This document shows, piece after piece, positions 8,782-12,774 of a stretch of 12,774 nt of DNA. The DNA comes from Gloeopeniophorella convolvens (taxonomy: Eukaryota > Basidiomycota > Agaricomycetes > Russulales): positions 1 through 12,774 of the forward strand of contig WTXD01000309.1 in NCBI GenBank assembly GCA_022496205.1. Reading direction: 5' to 3'. Within the stretch, counting starts at the first letter, position 1. Each line of letters begins with the position of its first letter. The translations under genes and the position numbers were made by a program. Under the pieces are notes generated by a model. The model worked only from the letters and a program-made list of their open reading frames with translations. It was not told the origin of the DNA and searched no databases.

Positions 8782-9309
8782 CTATCTGCGACGACCGCCC
8801 AAGATAGGGCGTAGAAGGTACTTCAAGATGCCGCCAGCCTTCGCTTCGTTCAGTGGAAAGATCTTCTTGGCTTTTCTGGAGTACTTTGCCAGTGCTTTGA
8901 TTGACGGGAACACCCGCACTTGACCCTCGTGGTAGACAAGGTCGACCAAGTTGACGTGTTTCGACTTGACGGCCTGCATATCAAGATGGAATCAGCGACC
9001 GTCAGAACAACAGTTTTCGAGTGTTGGGCGGACCTTGCGGCAGGCCGCAATGCCTTCCGGGATAGGATCTACCCTGCAGATCTGGCAGAGTTCATGCCAA
9101 TGGTCGATGTTGTCGACATCGGTGCCGAACGCCTCGTTGAAGTCCTCTGCAAGCGCACCCGAAAACGCCTCGCGTGCATCGATGTATTCCTCATTGTTGT
9201 TTCCCCAGTGAAAGACCTGCCTCATCCTCCGGAACTCCGCGGTCGGGGGCGCATCAGGGTTGTAGTTGAAGTCGGGATAAGTGGCAAAGAATTCGGCGAC
9301 GTGAGTCAT
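8782..9309 (-). CDS. Two-exon small-protein family, copy 4 (minimal form)
   Basis: The exons are 9309-9034 and 8973-8782. The intron at 9033-8974 is 60 bp and phase 0; it starts with the less usual GTCCGC and ends ATGCAG, with CTGAC and CTGAT as possible branch sites. The product is 155 residues and almost only the conserved core: VAEFFATYPDFNYNPDAPP near the N-terminus, ALAEDFNEAFGTDVDNIDHWHELC, VDPIPEGIAACRK | AVKSKHVNLVDLVYH, YSRKAKKIFP, then AKAGGILKYLLRPIL and a short basic end GGRRR. The ATG at 9307-9309 lies close to the core and is the only good start. It groups with broken copy 2, and with it completes the second pair of the array. Because it is the shortest intact copy, it best defines the boundaries of this domain. 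Function unknown. Confidence 0.87.
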
Positions 9310-9358
9310 TGTAGAGCAGGAGAGGGATCAGTGGGTCGTGAGGCAAGGTGCTTCAACA

Positions 9359-9368
9359 CTCTAAATAG
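9359..9368 (-). promoter_or_regulatory. TATA-like box upstream of copy 4
   Basis: On the minus strand this reads CTATTTAGAG, about 50-60 bp before the copy 4 ATG. Between it and the ATG lies CTCACGACCCACT, which resembles ATCACGACAGACCCACT in front of copy 1 and may be a shared upstream element. Position-based call only. Confidence 0.35.
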
Positions 9369-9731
9369 TCGCGCGGCGTGTGAGGGCGCAGAGTGCGAAT
9401 CAACGATGTGACAACGAGGGTGAATACGTCAGATGATAGACGCCAATAGAACGAAGTTGATGGTCCCCGAAGCTGAGCGCGCAAGGTGCAGGATACAGAA
9501 ACGCATCACGGTACAGGACTGTAGCCAAGAGTGCAGTGACGGCAGACCCAAGCTCAGGCCGTCCGTCCTTGGGCCGAGTCCCGACCCAAGGCCGACCTCC
9601 GTGCGGTGTGAGCAGAAGGCGACCACAAAGACCCACAGCCAAAGCCAACCGGAATACCAGCGGTTGAGATAAGACGCCTCGCCCTGAAGAAGAGCCGAGG
9701 GACGACTCGCCGGTGGAGACCGACGTCTTGA

Positions 9732-9744
9732 TATAAATATAAGG
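9732..9744 (+). promoter_or_regulatory. TATA box of the COA1-type gene
   Basis: TATAAATATAAGG on the plus strand is a strong TATA match about 180 bp before the ATG at 9911. A CG-rich tract containing GCTCCGCCCC follows it. Transcription would start near 9765, leaving a 5' UTR of roughly 150 bp (inference). Confidence 0.55.
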
Positions 9745-9910
9745 CAGAGGAAAAATACTGGCCCAGCGAGCCTGCCGCGGCGCCGTCGGACGTCGCGGCG
9801 GGCACCGACGGCCCGCCTCCGGCTCCGCCCCTTTCCGGCACCCGACGTCCGTGTCAGTCCTCAACTTCGCCCCCGACTACTTATCGACCGAGTCGCACAC
9901 CGACACGCCC

Positions 9911-10779
9911 ATGCTCCCCCACACCCTCGCACGCCGCGCACCCGCGCTCGCACAGAAAAACGCCGCCCGCCCCGCGCGCGGGCTGGTCAACGCGCTGCCG
10001 CGCCCCCCACCAAAGCCCCAGCCGCCCCCGGAGACATTCGCGTCGCCCTCGCGCCCGCGAGCGTACTACGCGCGCCCCCCGCCGCGCGACCTGCCCCCGT
10101 ACAGCGTGCGCCGTCCCCCTGCTGCCCCGCTTCTTACGCCCTGCGCACTGACCGCCCCCAATCTAGCGCGCATGGCCCGGCCTGCTCGCGGCGTGCGTCG
10201 CAGGCGTCGGCGCATGGGCCGCGTTCCTCGCGTACGCAGCGAACCAGGAGCGCCTCGCGAGCTCCGCGGTGCGCCGCGTGCTCGCCGACCTGCGCGACAG
10301 CGCGGACGTGCGCGCGCTGCTCGGCGACGCGGTGCGCGCCGAGCCGGCGTGGTACCTCAACGGGAGCCCGTGGGTGCACGGCGCGGTGCGTGGTGTGCGG
10401 CTGCGCTCTGCGTGGGCGCGCGGCTGACGGGATGGTGTGTGCGCAGGTGAAGATGCTGCAGGGGAACATCGACATTTCGTTCCGCATCAAGGGCCACAAG
10501 GGTGCGTGCGCTGCGCGCCTTCGCTGCTGACCGGCGCTGACCGGGCGTGTCTGTCTCCCGGGGCACATCACACAGGCGCGGGCACGGTGTACTTCACGAG
10601 CATCCGGCGCGGGCGCGGCGAGCCCTTCACGACATGTGCGCATCTTCCTGCCTGCTTTCTTTCCTTCTTCTGCACCCGGCCCGGGGCTGACCCCTGCGTC
10701 TGCAGTGCGCTTCAAGGTCATCGCCGACGACGGCACGGTCGTCCTCATGCCGCGCGAGGGCGCCGCGCGTGACCCGTAG
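9911..10779 (+). CDS. COA1: Coa1-type cytochrome c oxidase assembly protein (five exons)
   Basis: Exons: 9911-10105, 10167-10385, 10447-10501, 10576-10635, 10706-10779; 200 residues. The introns (61, 61, 74, 70 bp) all start GTGCG and end AG, several with CTGAC branch sites. The ATG at 9911 is preferred because the frame's upstream start at 9851 is GTG. Residues 1-65 are Arg/Pro-rich with no acidic residues near the start, like a mitochondrial presequence (RAYYAR at 50-55). One membrane helix follows (WPGLLAACVAGVGAWAAFLA). Then come AWYLNGSPWVHGA, GNIDISFRIKGHKGAGTVYF, FTSIRRGRGEPFT and RFKVIADDGTVV, which I recognise as the conserved Coa1 region. Coa1 acts early in complex IV assembly at the inner mitochondrial membrane (established for yeast). 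Splicing at every junction restores the conserved peptide, which supports the model. It is convergent with the SCD6-type gene. Confidence 0.9.
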
Positions 10780-11500
10780 CATAACGTACTGGCGCCCCGC
10801 ACTGCCCCAGCTGCCGCACTTCTCACCCCCGCTCCATGCTTCATGATCGAACCCTTCGCATAAGCACACAGCCTCCCCTAAGTACCACCCCGTAACCTAC
10901 CCACAGTACATACTACTCATACAGTCAAACCTGTCATAACCCATACCCATAAAAGCACATTTTCCGCCATAATCCACAGGGCTTCCGGTCCACAGAGACA
11001 CGGGATTAGGCGCACTGGTGCCCCTCAGAATTTATATCCTGCAATAACTCATGACCTGTAATGGCCCGCGGCTCCAGGGTTCGAAAAGGTGGTATGGGTT
11101 ATGACAGGTTTGACTGTACATCGAACTCGCCCTGCACTCGCACACGTACGCGGACCCCCCACGCACAACTCCGGCCACACGCTGCCCCGCACCTCGTCTC
11201 ACCTCACGTCGAATAAACTCGAAGCGCGGACCCATGACCGCCTGCCACAATCGCGACATGACAAGTTGGGATCGCCGCCGTCCCGAGCGGACCGAATTAA
11301 GCATGCATGCATATGCACGGCGGCCCCGAACCACCACACCATAACTACATCACGACACCGTACCGTACGGAGAGCACCACACGTTCTCCCCTCGACTTTT
11401 GAGCGCATCATCAAAAAAAGTGTGAAAAAACCGGCCAGACCGACGAAGCAGGGACGGAAAGAATAACAGCGGAATGCGATGCGATGCGCGCACGCGTGGC
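10780..11500. other. Convergent intergenic region with MITE
   Basis: This is the shared 3' space of the COA1-type gene (plus) and the SCD6-type gene (minus). It contains the MITE at 10922-11116. An AATAAA at about 11212-11217 on the plus strand is a possible polyadenylation signal but lies over 430 bp past the COA1 stop. The right part, read on the minus strand, has T-rich runs (RC of 11411-11430) that could belong to the SCD6 3' UTR. No gene is seen. Confidence 0.5.
10922..11116. mobile_element. MITE with perfect TIRs and TA target duplication (Tc1/mariner-type)
   Basis: The left terminus begins CAGTCAAACCTGTCATAACC at 10922, and its exact inverse ends at 11116. Including the flanking TA on each side (10920-10921 and 11117-11118), the perfect inverted repeat is 28 bp, or 26 bp per TIR without the TA. 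The element is 195 bp and its 143-bp interior has no coding capacity, so it is non-autonomous. A CAGT terminus with TA duplication is the signature of the Tc1/mariner/pogo superfamily (established). The CAGTCAAACCT start resembles pogo/Tigger-like TIRs as I remember them (not searched). It sits in the space between the convergent COA1 and SCD6 genes. Perfect TIR identity suggests recent insertion. Confidence 0.88.
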
Positions 11501-12614
11501 TCATTGGCGTGCCCCCGTCTGCGCCTGTGGGTTCCTCCGCCCCCGCCCGCCCCCACGCCGGCCGTAGCCGCCCCACCCGCCCACATACGCGCCGGGGCCC
11601 ATCAGCCCAACGCCGCCGGGCTCGCCGAACGTCGCGACGTTCCGTTCGCGCTCCTCCTCGCGGCGGTTGCGCCCGCCGCCGCGTCCGCCGCGGCCCCCGC
11701 CGCGCTGCGCGGGCGGCTGCGACTGCGTCGACGACGAGAGCGAGTCGAAGAAACTTTTGTTCCGATTGTATGCCTGCGGCGAGTCCTCTGCCTCCTCTGC
11801 GGCGGTCGCGTCTTCGCTGCCGTCCGCCTTGGCGCTCGCAGCACCCGCCGAGGGCGGCGGCGCAGCGGCGGTCTTGTCAAAGCGCGCGTTCGAGCCTGCA
11901 AAGTCGAAGTCCGTCGTCGGCACACGCAGGTCGCCTACTTTGACGTCGCGCCCTGCACCGCCGCGGCGCCCGCCACCCCGCGCGTTGCCGTTCGCGGCCG
12001 AGTTGCGCAGGTCACCGAGCGCGCGCTCGACTGTCTCCAGCGATGCGGCAGCAGTCTGCACCGAGGCGCTACCGTTCGAGTTGGCCGTGCGCCGCCCGTC
12101 GCTGCCACCTGACCGCGCGGCTGCCGCGGCAGGGTGTGGCTGCTGTTGCTGTTGCGGCGGTTGTGCGGCGTATGGCTGCTGCGGGGGCTGCTGCTGCGGT
12201 ACGGGCTGGGGTACATTTGGCGGAAATTGCGGATACCCGTTGGCCACCGGGGGAGCGGATGCCTACATCACAAGCGCCTATCATCAGTACGAGCGATCGA
12301 GGCCACATGCTGACGTATGTGCGAAGGAGAAGAAAGATATCTGGGGTACTGCGCCCCCGGGATAAGGGTAGACAGGTATCGAGCGCCACTGGATGCGGAG
12401 CCCGCGGGCAATGGAAGGAGGGAGGGGTGCCAAGGAAATGGGGTGGCAGGGTACGGGCGTGACGTTGCAGAAGACGTACCCCAAGGACGGCCGGGTCATC
12501 GTGCACGCTTCTGGACGGCGCGGGTCTTCGACCGACAGATCTTTCACTTCTGAGGCGCGGAAGATAATGTACTGGTACGGCTCCTGCACAGGCGGGATGA
12601 ACTCGGACGGCGGG
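11501..12614 (-). CDS. SCD6: Scd6/LSM14-type RNA-binding protein, 3' part (5' end outside window; frame lesion)
   Basis: The visible exons are 12614-12480 and 12262-11501, with a 217-bp intron (GTACGT...GATGTAG). The first gives the end of an LSm-type domain (PPSEFIPPVQ, PYQYIIFRASEVKDLSV), the second a Gln/Pro-rich linker and then the hallmark C-terminal set: a DFDF box (TTDFDFAGSNARFDK), an FFD box (YNRNKSFFDSLSSST), a TFG box (RNVATFGEPGGVG) and RGG-rich stretches (GGGRGGRGGGR and the C-terminus). These define the Scd6/Sum2/LSM14 family, cytoplasmic mRNP proteins that repress translation and join P-bodies and stress granules (established). The DPAVLG segment before the intron is in a different frame from VKDLSVED; one base seems missing near 12522-12526. 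The N-terminal LSm exon(s) lie beyond 12774; 12615-12774 looks mostly like intron (CTGAC...CTCACGCAG acceptor). Confidence 0.87.
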
Positions 12615-12774
12615 CTGCGTGAGGTGGGCAGTGCGTCAGCGTGCCATGATGCAGTAAGCTCGAGCGTAATGGAGAACAAGGGCACGCGTGCGCATCCATA
12701 CGCGTGTGCATGCATACACCCCGGGCGCTCCCGCGAGCTTCCGAAAACAAAGGCAACACGGGCAGGGCGACGTA

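Larger units (their letters stand above)
9310..9910. other. Divergent promoter region between copy 4 and the COA1-type gene
   Basis: No coding sequence is supported. A minus-strand open frame at 9400-9864 overlaps the TATA box and CpG-rich promoter and is judged a shadow. The right part is very GC-rich, and an inverted repeat GCCGTCGG...CCGACGGC lies at 9782-9812. The marked base-composition change around 9.7 kb separates the accessory block from the housekeeping genes. Confidence 0.5.

Noticed and set aside
9851..9910. Upstream extension of the COA1-type frame to 9851
   Set aside because: The frame there begins with GTG, not ATG, and the peptide lacks presequence character. The ATG at 9911 is better.
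10134..10844. Long minus-strand open frame (236 codons) opposite the COA1-type gene
   Set aside because: It is antisense to a well-supported five-exon gene in very GC-rich DNA, where stop codons are rare by composition. It shows no recognisable motif.
11071..11090. GGTTCGAAAA, a T-loop-like sequence suggesting a tRNA
   Set aside because: No anticodon or D arm can be folded around it, and it lies inside the MITE.
11667..12365. Long plus-strand open frames (up to 232 codons) opposite the SCD6-type gene
   Set aside because: Low-complexity Pro/Ala/Arg/Cys translation antisense to the RGG and Gln-rich parts of the gene; a shadow.
12615..12774. Possible LSm-domain exon of the SCD6-type gene at the right edge
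   Set aside because: A FVFGSS-like peptide appears in one frame, but I could not match it to the expected LSm sequence or find a convincing donor. The stretch may be intron only.

Overview
This window looks like nuclear DNA of a GC-rich basidiomycete, most likely an Agaricomycete. The reasons are many short (about 60 bp) GT-AG introns, two conserved eukaryotic housekeeping genes in basidiomycete-like form, and two lineage-expanded gene types that I recall from Agaricomycete genomes (from memory, not searched). No bacterial operons, rRNA, tRNA or CRISPR were seen.

Left and middle (1-9.3 kb) is accessory, partly decayed DNA. It holds four minus-strand copies of one small two-exon protein family of unknown function. 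Copy 1 (593-1245), copy 3 (6845-7851) and copy 4 (8782-9309) are open. Copy 2 (1721-2331) has three frameshifts. All four share a phase-0 intron of 60-65 bp at the same codon, just before a conserved HVNLVDLV motif. Copies 1 and 3 resemble each other, as do 2 and 4, so the array looks like a two-gene unit present twice. Between the pairs lies a plus-strand, multiply frameshifted protein-kinase-like pseudogene (about 4379-6015) with recognisable HGDLRxxN and VDFDWAG motifs. Just upstream of it is an exact 56-bp direct repeat, one copy of which is split by a 49-bp GT...AG segment that looks like a spliceosomal intron. Copy 3 carries a 225-bp out-of-frame tandem duplication at its 5' end.

Right (9.3-12.8 kb) is a conserved region. 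A five-exon COA1-type gene (cytochrome c oxidase assembly, plus strand, 9911-10779) converges on the 3' part of an SCD6/LSM14-type gene (mRNP/P-body protein, minus strand, 11501 to beyond the right edge). Between their 3' ends sits a 195-bp MITE with perfect terminal inverted repeats and TA target duplications. The SCD6 reading frame has an apparent 1-bp deletion, either an assembly error or a real lesion.

The housekeeping genes have no evident functional link to the accessory block. The best candidates for something new are the paired small-protein family, the intron-split 56-bp repeat and the MITE.
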